This document shows, one piece after another, positions 46,388-53,802 of a stretch of 64,000 bases of DNA. The translations under genes and the position numbers were made by a program. Each line of letters opens with the position of its first letter. Within the stretch, counting starts at the first letter, position 1. The DNA comes from Acidaminococcus massiliensis (lineage in GTDB: Bacteria; Bacillota; Negativicutes; Acidaminococcales; Acidaminococcaceae), in contig NZ_LT608315.1 of NCBI RefSeq assembly GCF_900095825.1, forward strand, positions 1,538,311-1,602,310. Reading direction: 5' to 3'. The notes beneath the pieces were generated by a model. The model worked only from the letters and a program-made list of their open reading frames with translations. It did no database searches and was not told where the DNA came from.

Positions 46388-46969
46388 ATGAAAGTATTGC
46401 TGTTCAATGGCAGCCGGCGGGAAAAAGGCTGCACTTATACGGCCCTGTCCCTGATTGCCAAGGAACTGGAAAAAGCCGGGATCGATACGGAAATCATCTA
46501 CATCGGCCTCAATGCAGTGAACGGGAAACTGGATGCTTTGGTGAAGGAATGTGCCGCTAAGATGAAGGAAGCGGACGGCCTTGTCATCGGGTCTCCGGTG
46601 TACTACGCTTCTCCTACAGGAGAGATCCAGGTGTTCCTGGACCGGTTTGCAGGAGCGGCAGGGGCTGACCTGCGGCACAAACCGGCAGCTGCCGTCGCCT
46701 CCGCCCGGAGAGCCGGCACCAGCGCCACCTTGGATGTGCTGTACAAATACCTGATGTACAACGAAATGCCCGTGGTCACTTCCAACTACTGGAATATGGT
46801 CCATGGGAATACCCCGGAAGAAGTACTCCAGGACAAAGAAGGGGTCCAGATCATGGAAACCCTGGGCAAGAACATGGCCTGGCTGCTGAAATGCCTGGAA
46901 GCCGGCAAAAAAGCAGGGGTGGAAGAACCGGCCAAACCGGTGAAAGTGATGACCAATTTCATCCGCTAA
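46388..46969 (+). CDS. NADPH-dependent FMN reductase / flavodoxin-fold oxidoreductase
   Basis: A 193-residue flavodoxin-like protein: [19 protein letters not shown] forms the FMN phosphate loop. [24 protein letters not shown] is the conserved second flavin segment of iron-sulfur-flavoprotein-like reductases, and [14 protein letters not shown] follows. The Fe-S ligand cysteines of Isf are not present as a cluster; one Cys sits in the loop REKGC. It probably reduces quinones, azo compounds or free flavin. CAAAGGAG precedes ATG. A Rrf2-type palindrome suggests redox control. Confidence 0.9.
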   Translation: MKVLLFNGSRREKGCTYTALSLIAKELEKAGIDTEIIYIGLNAVNGKLDALVKECAAKMKEADGLVIGSPVYYASPTGEIQVFLDRFAGAAGADLRHKPAAAVASARRAGTSATLDVLYKYLMYNEMPVVTSNYWNMVHGNTPEEVLQDKEGVQIMETLGKNMAWLLKCLEAGKKAGVEEPAKPVKVMTNFIR

Positions 46970-46987
46970 AAAATCCCCAAAAAGTGC

Positions 46988-47016
46988 TTGACGGCTTCTG
47001 ATATTTGCCGTATAAT
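46988..47016 (+). promoter_or_regulatory. tRNA-Pro promoter
   Basis: TTGACG (46988-46993), 17 bp, TATAAT (47011-47016). Confidence 0.85.
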
Positions 47017-47028
47017 AGCTCTTGTGTT

Positions 47029-47105
47029 CGGGGCGTAGCGCAGTTTGGTAGCGCGCTTCCTTGGGGTGGAAGAGGTCGTGAGTTCGAATCTCGCCGCTCC
47101 GACCA
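47029..47105 (+). tRNA. tRNA-Pro (GGG)
   Basis: A 77-nt cloverleaf with acceptor CGGGGCG/CGCTCCG (one G-U), anticodon stem CTTCC/GGAAG with loop TTGGGGT (anticodon GGG), T-loop TTCGAAT, and encoded CCA. Confidence 0.96.
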
Positions 47106-47118
47106 TTTAATCGAACGG

Positions 47119-47151
47119 AACGCCACAAAGTTCAGCTTTGTGGCGTTTTTT
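47119..47151 (+). terminator. tRNA-Pro terminator
   Basis: AACGCCACAAAG-TTCAG-CTTTGTGGCGTT is followed by TTTT. Confidence 0.93.
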
Positions 47152-47195
47152 CATGTGCAAAAGCTGCCGGAATAGGTGACCTGGATCGGCAGCCA

Positions 47196-47204
47196 TGCTA
47201 TAAT
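47196..47204 (+). promoter_or_regulatory. Extended -10 promoter of prfC
   Basis: TGC-TATAAT (TATAAT 47199-47204), 54 bp before the chosen ATG. Confidence 0.6.
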
Positions 47205-47257
47205 TATCATGGAAAATTTTGAGCCAACCGTTATGGAGTACAGGAGGAATGCCTTGC

Positions 47258-48868
47258 ATGTCTGAGCTGCAGGAGAAAATCGCGAAAAGAAGGACCTTTG
47301 CCATTATTTCTCATCCGGATGCCGGTAAGACGACGCTGACTGAGAAATTATTGCTATATGGAGGCGCCATCCATCTGGCTGGTTCCGTGAAATCCCGGAA
47401 AGCCAACAAGCATGCCGTCTCTGACTGGATGGAAATCGAAAAGCAGAGAGGGATCTCCGTCACCTCTTCGGTGCTGCAGTTCGACTATGATGGGTACCGG
47501 GTGAACATCCTGGATACTCCCGGGCACCAGGACTTTTCAGAAGATACCTATCGGACCTTGATCGCCGCCGACAGTGCAGTGATGCTGATCGATGCCGCCA
47601 AAGGGGTGGAACCCCAGACCAAGAAGCTGTTCTGGGTCTGCCACCGGCGGAAACTGCCCATCTTTACCTTTGTGAACAAATTGGACCGGTACGGCCGGGC
47701 TCCCATGGACCTGATGGATGAAATCGAGAAGGTGCTGCACATCAACGCTTATCCCATCAACTGGCCCATCGGGGTGGACGGCCACTACATCGGGGTCTAC
47801 GACCGGCTGAAGAAACAGGTGGAGCTTTTCGATAATGACAGCAGCCACGGGTCCAAGATCCTGAAGAGCACCACCGGCAGCCTGGACGATCCTGCCATCC
47901 GGGAAGCCATCGGAGAAGCCAATCTCCAGACTTTGATGGATGATATCGAGCTGCTGGATCTGGCCGGGGACGAATTCGACCTGGAAAAAGTAGATGCAGG
48001 GGAACTGACACCCATGTTCTTCGGATCCGCCATGACCAACTTCGGGGTCCGGAGCTTCCTGGAGAAATTCCTGGAACTTTCCCCGGCCCCCCAGCCCCGG
48101 AAACTGAAGGACGGCGGCGTGGTGAACCCCACCGATGAGGATTTCACCGCCTTCATCTTCAAGATCCAGGCCAATATGAACCCGGCCCACCGAGACAGGA
48201 TCTCTTTCATGCGGATCTGTTCCGGGGTGTTCGAGAAGGGCATGACCGTGTGGCATGTCCAGGGACAGAAACCGGTGAAGCTGGCCCAGCCCCAGCAGTT
48301 CATGGCTCAAGAGCGGACTACGGTGGAAAAGGCCTATCCCGGGGACATCATCGGGGTGTTCGACCCGGGGATCTTCACCATCGGGGACACCCTGTGCAAT
48401 GAGAAGCACCCGGTGCAGTTCGAAGATTTCCCCATTTTCCCACCGGAAATCTTCGCTAAGGTCCAGCCCAAGGATTCCATGAAACGGAAGCAGTTCGAAA
48501 AGGGCATCATCCAGTTGGCCCAGGAAGGTGCTATCCAGGTATTCCGGCAGAAGGACATCGGGATGGAAAGCTTCGTTGTGGGGGTTGTGGGGGTGCTGCA
48601 GCTGGAAGTGTTGGAATACCGGCTGCTGAACGAATACAACGCCAAACTGCTCATGGACCAGCTGCCCTATTCCGTGGCCCGGTGGGTCTATGCGGATGAT
48701 CCGGAACTGATCCGGAATATCAAAGGCTTGGACAACGGGATGCTGGTGTACGACAAATTGGACCGTCCTGTGGTGCTGGTTTCCAACGAATGGAACCTGA
48801 ACTGGATCTTGGAACGGAACCCGGGGATCAATTTCACCCAGGTGCCCAGCGAAGCGCGGGCGATTTAA
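47258..48868 (+). CDS. prfC: Peptide chain release factor 3
   Basis: A 536-residue translational GTPase that removes RF1/RF2 from the ribosome after termination. G motifs are SHPDAGKTTLTEKLL (G1), the conserved RGISVTSS (G2), DTPGHQDFSEDTYRTL (G3) and FVNKLDR (G4). The closing region PVVLVSNEWNLNWILERNPGI is typical of RF3. It is distinguished from EF-G by its length and by MEIEKQRGISVTSS. ATG 47258 lies 10 bases after AGGAGG; an ATG at 47249 is too near. It is monocistronic with its own promoter. Confidence 0.96.
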   Translation: MSELQEKIAKRRTFAIISHPDAGKTTLTEKLLLYGGAIHLAGSVKSRKANKHAVSDWMEIEKQRGISVTSSVLQFDYDGYRVNILDTPGHQDFSEDTYRTLIAADSAVMLIDAAKGVEPQTKKLFWVCHRRKLPIFTFVNKLDRYGRAPMDLMDEIEKVLHINAYPINWPIGVDGHYIGVYDRLKKQVELFDNDSSHGSKILKSTTGSLDDPAIREAIGEANLQTLMDDIELLDLAGDEFDLEKVDAGELTPMFFGSAMTNFGVRSFLEKFLELSPAPQPRKLKDGGVVNPTDEDFTAFIFKIQANMNPAHRDRISFMRICSGVFEKGMTVWHVQGQKPVKLAQPQQFMAQERTTVEKAYPGDIIGVFDPGIFTIGDTLCNEKHPVQFEDFPIFPPEIFAKVQPKDSMKRKQFEKGIIQLAQEGAIQVFRQKDIGMESFVVGVVGVLQLEVLEYRLLNEYNAKLLMDQLPYSVARWVYADDPELIRNIKGLDNGMLVYDKLDRPVVLVSNEWNLNWILERNPGINFTQVPSEARAI

Positions 48869-48877
48869 GGAGAAAAG

Positions 48878-48976
48878 GAGGGAACCTGCCTGAAGCAGGT
48901 TCCTGTGAAGGGAAACGCAGCCGGTGGCTGCTAACCCACCACCAGCCTGGCGGCTGGTCCCCCGCCCTTGAAAAGG
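48878..48976 (+). repeat. Palindromic spacer with family E repeat unit
   Basis: GGAACCTGC-CTGAA-GCAGGTTCC is a perfect hairpin that may terminate prfC. It is followed by CCACCACCAGCC-TGGC-GGCTGGT and CCCCCGCCC-TTGAAAA-GGGCGG. The latter two form a unit also found at 52861-52909 and, inverted, at 52647-52698. Confidence 0.6.
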
Positions 48977-48998
48977 GCGGATATAGTGAGGTGGACTT

Positions 48999-49742
48999 AT
49001 GGATAACAAGAAACCTGCCATGGACATCCTGGGGGTCCCGGTGACGCCCTTTTCCATGGGGGAAGCAGTGGCGTGGCTCATGGACCGGGTGGACCGGGAA
49101 CTGCCTACCCAGGTGGTCACTGCCAATGCAGAGATCATCATGATGGCCCAGAAGCTGCCGGCTTATAAGGCCCTTTTGAAAAAAACGGACCTGGTCCTGG
49201 CGGACGGGGCCGGAACCGTATGGGCCGGACGGACTCTGGGACATCAGGTGCCGGAACGAGTGGCCGGCTTCGACCTGTTCCTGGAACTGCTCCGGGAAGG
49301 GGCCCAACGGGGGACGAAATTCTTCCTGTTCGGCGCTGCCCCGGGGATCGCAGAAGCGGCGGCCCAAAAAGCAGCAGAGATCGCTCCCGGGGTCCGGATC
49401 GTAGGGACACGGAACGGCTATTTCACCCAAGCTGATGAACCGGAAATCATCCGGCAGATCAACGGAAGCGGTGCCCAGGTGCTCTTTGCCGCCCTGGGGG
49501 CTCCCAAACAGGAATTCTGGCTGGAAGAACACCGGGATGCCCTGGCTCCTGCCCTGCGGGTGGGCCTGGGCGGCAGCTTCGATGTGCTGGCCGGCAAGAT
49601 GGAACGGGCTCCCAAATGGATGCAGGAAGCTTCCCTGGAATGGTTGTTCCGGCTGTACAAGCAGCCCAGCCGTCTGGGGCGGATGATGGCACTGCCCCAG
49701 TTCGTGGTGAAGGTGCTGGAATACAAACATTCCCACAAGTGA
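48999..49742 (+). CDS. WecG/TagA/CpsF-family glycosyltransferase
   Basis: A 247-residue GT26 enzyme: DILGVPVTPFSMGEAVAWL, VVTANAEIIMMAQK, VLADGAGTVWAGRTLG with the conserved Asp, FFLFGAAPG and VLFAALGAPKQEFWLEEH are family signatures. The C-terminal RAPKWMQEASLEWLFRLYKQPSRLGRM is the membrane-associating tail. GT26 enzymes transfer ManNAc or ManNAcA to lipid-linked GlcNAc for teichoic-acid linkage units or enterobacterial common antigen. In this diderm organism an envelope polysaccharide is inferred. It is followed by phospholipid genes. Confidence 0.93.
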   Translation: MDNKKPAMDILGVPVTPFSMGEAVAWLMDRVDRELPTQVVTANAEIIMMAQKLPAYKALLKKTDLVLADGAGTVWAGRTLGHQVPERVAGFDLFLELLREGAQRGTKFFLFGAAPGIAEAAAQKAAEIAPGVRIVGTRNGYFTQADEPEIIRQINGSGAQVLFAALGAPKQEFWLEEHRDALAPALRVGLGGSFDVLAGKMERAPKWMQEASLEWLFRLYKQPSRLGRMMALPQFVVKVLEYKHSHK

Positions 49743-49778
49743 AAAATGGGGTCTGCCCCCACCGTTTACCAGCAGAGT

Positions 49779-49808
49779 TTGGACAAAGGAACTGAGATAA
49801 GGTATAAT
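49779..49808 (+). promoter_or_regulatory. Promoter of the psd-pssA-GT2 operon
   Basis: TTGGAC (49779-49784), 18 bp, TATAAT (49803-49808). Confidence 0.65.
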
Positions 49809-49832
49809 AAAACGATGGGTGGAGGTGAAGCT

Positions 49833-50480
49833 GTGACCAAATACAAATACAGAATCGTCAAAGAAGGATATCCTTTCATCGGGACCATGCTGGCTGTGAC
49901 TGTGCTTGCAGGATATCTGGCCGGGCCGGTGTTCGCCGTGCCGCCGGCAGTCCTGATGCTCTATTTTGCCTATTTTTTCCGGAACCGGGTGCTGGACGTG
50001 AAGCAGGATCCCAATATCCTGTATTCTCCGGCGGACGGTACGGTGATGGGTGTGGAAGAGTTTTACGATAAAGAATTTCTCAACGAACCGGCCAAAAAAG
50101 TGACCATTTTCCTTTCCGTATTCAATGTGCATACCAACCGGGCGCCCATGACGGGGCTGATCAAGTACATGCGCTACACCTGCGGCGGGTATGAACCAGC
50201 TTTCAAGGATTCTGCCCCTGTGGTGAATGAACGGATGGCCATCGGCCTGGACAATGGATCCAACCGGATCCTGGTCATCCAGATTGCCGGCATCCTGGCC
50301 CGCCGGATCGTTTCCTGGACCAGCCTGGGCAGCCGGCTGAAACAGGGGGAATGTTACGGCATGATCAAATTCGGGTCCTGCACGGAACTGGTGGTTCCCC
50401 GCTCGGTGGAAATCATGGTGCGCAAAGGCGATAAGGTGCAGGGCGGTATCAGTATCATCGGGAGGCAGAAAGCAGAATGA
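49833..50480 (+). CDS. psd: Phosphatidylserine decarboxylase proenzyme (short type)
   Basis: A 215-residue membrane-associated enzyme making phosphatidylethanolamine. The N-terminal hydrophobic region (about 20-50) is followed by SPADGTVMGVEE, FLSVFNVHTNRAP with the conserved His, and the self-cleavage site in GMIKFGSCTELVVP, where Ser becomes the pyruvoyl group. The short length is the archaeal/Bacteroides-type Psd. GTG 49833 follows GGAGGTG; the TATAAT at 49803 rules out starts before about 49815. The stop overlaps pssA by 4 bases. Confidence 0.93.
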   Translation: MTKYKYRIVKEGYPFIGTMLAVTVLAGYLAGPVFAVPPAVLMLYFAYFFRNRVLDVKQDPNILYSPADGTVMGVEEFYDKEFLNEPAKKVTIFLSVFNVHTNRAPMTGLIKYMRYTCGGYEPAFKDSAPVVNERMAIGLDNGSNRILVIQIAGILARRIVSWTSLGSRLKQGECYGMIKFGSCTELVVPRSVEIMVRKGDKVQGGISIIGRQKAE

Positions 50481-51166
50481 ACTACAAACGCATGGTCCCC
50501 AACAGCATCAGCGGCCTGAGCCAGATGCTGGGACTCATTTCCATCTATCTGTCCATGGAAAAGGATTTCAACCTGGCAGCTATCTTCATCATCTTGGCCA
50601 TCCTGGCCGATTCCTGTGACGGCCGTGCCGCCAGGGCTTTAGGGGTCAGCGGTCCTTTCGGGGTGGAAATGGATTCCCTCTGTGATGTATGTTCTTTCGG
50701 GATGGCCCCTGCCGTCCTGATCTATACCTACTCCCTCCAGCAGTTGGGAGTGGCGGGGATGGTCATTTCCGGCCTCTTCGCCTTTGGGGCAGCCATGCGG
50801 CTGGCCCGGTTCAATGTGAACGTCACGGCCATCCACGGCTATTTCCAGGGCATGCCGGCACCGGCCGGGGCCTGTGTCATCGTCACCTTCGTCCTGGGAG
50901 GGATGCAGATCAGTCCGCTGCTCACGGCCCTGCTCACCGTTGCCGTAGCCTGCCTCATGTACAGCGATGTGAAGTATCCGGATTTCAAGGGCCATGGGAA
51001 TCCCCTGTTCCGGGTGCCGGTGATCATTGCCTTCATCTTGGGGGCCCTGGTGCTCTGGAGCGATGTGAAGGCCTGGCCTTTTGTGATCATGTTCACCTAT
51101 ACCCTCTGCGGGGTGCTCAATGCAGTCTATGTGAAAGTGACGGGAAAACAGGCCGTCTTTAAATAA
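50477..51166 (+). CDS. pssA: CDP-diacylglycerol-serine O-phosphatidyltransferase
   Basis: A 229-residue membrane enzyme with the CDP-alcohol phosphatidyltransferase motif D-x2-DG-x2-AR-x8-G-x3-D-x3-D seen as DSCDGRAARALGVSGPFG then EMDSLCD (about 47-74), and further membrane helices. It makes phosphatidylserine from CDP-DAG and serine, which the Psd encoded just upstream decarboxylates. ATGA overlap with psd shows coupled translation. The pair accounts for phosphatidylethanolamine synthesis. Confidence 0.95.
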   Translation: MNYKRMVPNSISGLSQMLGLISIYLSMEKDFNLAAIFIILAILADSCDGRAARALGVSGPFGVEMDSLCDVCSFGMAPAVLIYTYSLQQLGVAGMVISGLFAFGAAMRLARFNVNVTAIHGYFQGMPAPAGACVIVTFVLGGMQISPLLTALLTVAVACLMYSDVKYPDFKGHGNPLFRVPVIIAFILGALVLWSDVKAWPFVIMFTYTLCGVLNAVYVKVTGKQAVFK

Positions 51167-51187
51167 GAGGAGGAAACAAGAGGTTTT

Positions 51188-52474
51188 ATGAGCACGTATT
51201 TCGACATCATCATGGTTCCCCTCCAAGTGCTGATCGTCTTTTTCACCATTTATTATTTTGTCATTTCCCTGTTCGGCATCCTACCCCGGAAAAAAGAAAA
51301 GAAGATCCTGACTCCCCAAACCACATTTGCCGTCATCGTCGCCGCCCACAATGAAGAAAAGGTCATCGGCGAACTGGTGGAGAACCTCCATATGCTCCGG
51401 TATCCCGATGAACTGTACGACATCTTCGTGATCGCCGACAACTGCAGCGACCATACGGTGGAGGTGGCCCGGAAGGCCGGTGCCTTGGTGTATGAACGGT
51501 TCAACCAGGAAGAAGTGGGGAAGGGATTTGCCCTGGAATGGATGTTCCGGCAGCTGTTCGCCTTGGACAAACAGTATGCTGCAGTTGCCATCTTCGATGC
51601 GGACAACCTGGTCCATCCGGACTTCCTGAAGGAAATGAACAACCGGTTCTGCAAGGGTGAAAAACTGATCCAAGGGTATCTGGATGTGAAGAATCCCAAC
51701 GACAGCTGGGTCAGCGGCACTTTTGCCATCAACTTCTGGATCGTGAACCATGTGTGGCACTTGGCCAAATATACCATCGGGCTCTCCAGCGTATTCGGGG
51801 GTACCGGCATGGTGATTGCCACGGAAGTGCTGAAGAAATATGGGTGGAAGGCCACCTGCCTGACGGAAGACATGGAATTTACCATGAAATGCCTGCTGGA
51901 AGGCATCCCCACCGCCTGGTGCCAGGATGCCATCATCTACGACGAAAAACCCCAGACCTTCAAAGCTTCCTGGAACCAGCGGAAGCGGTGGGCCCAGGGC
52001 CAGTTCGATGTGGCAGGCCGTTATATGGGGAAACTGCTGAAAGAGGGGATCCGGAAGCGGGACATCGTGATCCTGGATGGGGTCATCGATGTGTTCCAGC
52101 CCTATTTCATGCTGATTTCCACCTTCTTCGTGCTCTGCAGCACCATCTACAATTTCGTGCCCTTCTACACCAACGTGCTCTATGCCCTGCTGCCCTACCA
52201 TGTGTGGCAGGTGATCGGGGTGGCCCAGTATGTGATCCCCGCCATCATCCTGTTCAAGATCAATGCAGCCCCCAAATCCTGGTTCTACACCCTGTTCTAC
52301 CCGCTGCTGCTCTACAGCTGGGTGCCCATCACCATTTTGGGCTTCCTGCACCGGCATGAACATGTGTGGAGCCACACCATCCACACCCGGAGCATCAGCT
52401 TCAATGATGTGCTGGTCCCAGAAAGCGCAGAGACCGGACCGAAGCAGATCGTGCTGCCAAAAGAGAAAAGATAA
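51188..52474 (+). CDS. Membrane glycosyltransferase, family 2 (cellulose-synthase-like)
   Basis: A 428-residue processive-type GT2. An N-terminal membrane helix is followed by VIVAAHNEEKVIGELV, FVIADNCSD, the metal site IFDADNLV, the catalytic TEDMEF and the QRKRW motif of processive enzymes. Three to four C-terminal membrane helices follow. It lies 21 bp after pssA, likely in the same operon. Product could be an envelope polysaccharide or glycolipid; the neighbouring PS/PE genes hint at a lipid acceptor, which is inference. Confidence 0.9.
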   Translation: MSTYFDIIMVPLQVLIVFFTIYYFVISLFGILPRKKEKKILTPQTTFAVIVAAHNEEKVIGELVENLHMLRYPDELYDIFVIADNCSDHTVEVARKAGALVYERFNQEEVGKGFALEWMFRQLFALDKQYAAVAIFDADNLVHPDFLKEMNNRFCKGEKLIQGYLDVKNPNDSWVSGTFAINFWIVNHVWHLAKYTIGLSSVFGGTGMVIATEVLKKYGWKATCLTEDMEFTMKCLLEGIPTAWCQDAIIYDEKPQTFKASWNQRKRWAQGQFDVAGRYMGKLLKEGIRKRDIVILDGVIDVFQPYFMLISTFFVLCSTIYNFVPFYTNVLYALLPYHVWQVIGVAQYVIPAIILFKINAAPKSWFYTLFYPLLLYSWVPITILGFLHRHEHVWSHTIHTRSISFNDVLVPESAETGPKQIVLPKEKR

Positions 52475-52511
52475 GAGAAGTCAGCTGCCAACGGTTGGCG
52501 GCGGCCGGAAA

Positions 52512-52542
52512 GGACTCGTCCATGGGGGCGGGTCCTTTTTTC
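52512..52542 (+). terminator. Intrinsic terminator of the psd-pssA-GT2 operon
   Basis: GGACTCGTCC-ATGG-GGGCGGGTCC (two G-U) is followed by TTTTTT. Confidence 0.9.
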
Positions 52543-52646
52543 TATGGCAAGAAGAGTCCCACGCCCAGAACGGATCTTGTCTTACGCCGAAGGCTGTCCG
52601 GCTTCCGCAGGCCTTTGGATAAAAAAAACAAGTGGTCCGCACGGCC

Positions 52647-52915
52647 CAAGTCCTCCCTGTGAGGGGAGGGGGACCGTGCAGAGCACGGTGGTGGGGGCAT
52701 CGGCGGCAGCCGATACTTTGCAGGAGCCATGGACAACAGTTGGACGTGTGGTAGAAATATGGAACGGGAAAATCGGCGACCCCGAAGCCCCCGTTTCTGT
52801 ATTTCCGACTGAGTGGAAACTGGATGTCCGCCAAGGTATTCGGTCCTTTCAGGACCTCATGCCCCCACCACCGGACAAGCCCGGTCCCCCGCCCCTGCAG
52901 GGCGGACTGGGCTTC
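52647..52915 (+). repeat. Family E repeats in inverted pair with 155-bp spacer
   Basis: The left unit, 52647-52701 (AAGTCCTCCCTGTGAGGGG, GGGGGACCGTGC, GGTGGTGGGGGCAT), is mirrored by the right unit, 52857-52915 (ATGCCCCCACCACCGG, GGTCCCCCGCCC, GGGCGGACTGGGC). Each unit also contains internal hairpins. The spacer has no convincing gene. This is a BIME-like arrangement. The 800 bp from 52545 to 53341 contain no protein gene I can support. Confidence 0.65.
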
Positions 52916-52960
52916 TGGCCTTGCTTGGTACTTTGTACGAGTATACATCGATTCTCCAGG

Positions 52961-53147
52961 AGCCGGGAGGGCAGGCCCAGGAGGAGTCGGCGGGATCACA
53001 TCGGGTGTCGTCGCTCTTGGGGTGGAGCACGCGGGCGATAGTGTCCGGCTTCCTGGTCCGTAGCCGCAGCCTTTGACCGACAGGGCAAGGCGATAGGCTG
53101 TGAACCTCCCGCCAGGGACGAACGGGTCTGCCCTCCCGGCGGAGGGG
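52961..53147 (+). ncRNA. Candidate structured non-coding RNA, unassigned
   Basis: GCCGGGAGGGCAGGCCC (52961-) closes with GGGTCTGCCCTCCCGGC (ending about 53142), a near-perfect 17-bp stem. Inside, GGCGGG/CCCGCC, TCACA/TGTGA and GTCGC/GCGAT fit an elongated, interrupted hairpin of about 185 nt. Upstream is TATACA (52942-52947) with TTGCTT 15 bp before it. Size and shape resemble 6S RNA but I cannot confirm conserved 6S sequence. A repeat remnant is the alternative. Confidence 0.35.
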
Positions 53148-53341
53148 CGGGGTTCAGGTCAGTACGGGTATAGGAGGACTTTTCTCATCTGGGAGGCCGG
53201 GATGGGTTTGCCTGGGACGAATCCCTACGTCGTCGACCTCGAAGCAACGATGAAAAATTTTTGACCCCATTTCTGAATGGCTATACTGTGATGGAGGTTC
53301 CACCGAGAACTTGTTGACACATATTCTTTTCTGTTCCATCC

Positions 53342-53370
53342 TTGACAAAATCCTCGCATATCTGTATACT
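53342..53370 (+). promoter_or_regulatory. Promoter of the M-box / mgtA transcript
   Basis: TTGACA (53342-53347), 17 bp, TATACT (53365-53370) preceded by TG. A second TTGACA lies at 53314. Confidence 0.88.
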
Positions 53371-53384
53371 ATTTATATCAACAG

Positions 53385-53545
53385 AATAGTTCCGGTAGGC
53401 AAGGCTCCTACAGGGATATGGACTGCTGCCGCAACAGGATGGAGACATCCCGCGTAGGTCTGAACAGGCTGCGTCAAACAAGAAGGCGCCGCATAATGCA
53501 GTTTCACCGCCCTGTAGAGTTAAAGCTCGTACGGTGGCAGTGGAT
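53385..53545 (+). promoter_or_regulatory. M-box (ykoK) magnesium riboswitch
   Basis: The segment has the M-box order of conserved blocks: GGTAGGCAAGGCTCCTACAGG, then GGATATGGACTGCTGCC, GGCGCCGCATAATGC, and the 3' TAGAGTTAAAGCTCGTACGG. These match the GGTGAGGCTCCTA, GCTGCC and GTGCTAAAGCTCTACG signatures of ykoK leaders. It lies between a consensus promoter and a terminator hairpin, upstream of a P-type Mg2+ ATPase. M-box RNAs fold compactly with Mg2+ and then expose the terminator, so expression should rise when Mg2+ is scarce. Exact ends are approximate. Confidence 0.88.
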
Positions 53546-53581
53546 GCATCCAATTCCATTGAAGAAATGTTTGTTTTTGTC

Positions 53582-53610
53582 GCCGTTCGGGGAAGCCCCG
53601 GACGGCTTTT
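53582..53610 (+). terminator. Expression-platform terminator of the M-box
   Basis: GCCGTTCGGGG-AAG-CCCCGGACGGC is followed by TTTTCTG. It sits 190 bp before the mgtA start, so read-through transcripts carry a long second leader with an unsupported 43-codon ORF (53616-53747, no ribosome site). Confidence 0.85.
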
Positions 53611-53802
53611 CTGTTATGTGTAATCAAGTCCTTGAAAGGTGGTGGCAAAGCATGGACGGCGCAAGTGGAGGCAGTCATCCTCACAGTTTGGGCAGCGGAA
53701 TTTCCACAGACTGGCAGTGCCGGTCCGGTTTTGCTGCGCGGTTTTGAGCTGACGGCCTCTTAAAGAGGGGGAATGGCCCCCGGATTTCTTTAGGAGGATA
53801 TC

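Noticed and set aside
52961-53147. RNase P RNA, tmRNA or SRP RNA
   Set aside because: The diagnostic sequences (ACAGAAA and GAGGAAAGTCC for RNase P, GGAAGGAAGC for SRP, tRNA-like ends for tmRNA) are absent.
53418-53747. A 109-residue protein in the mgtA leader
   Set aside because: The frame begins inside the M-box aptamer and crosses its terminator. There is no ribosome site.
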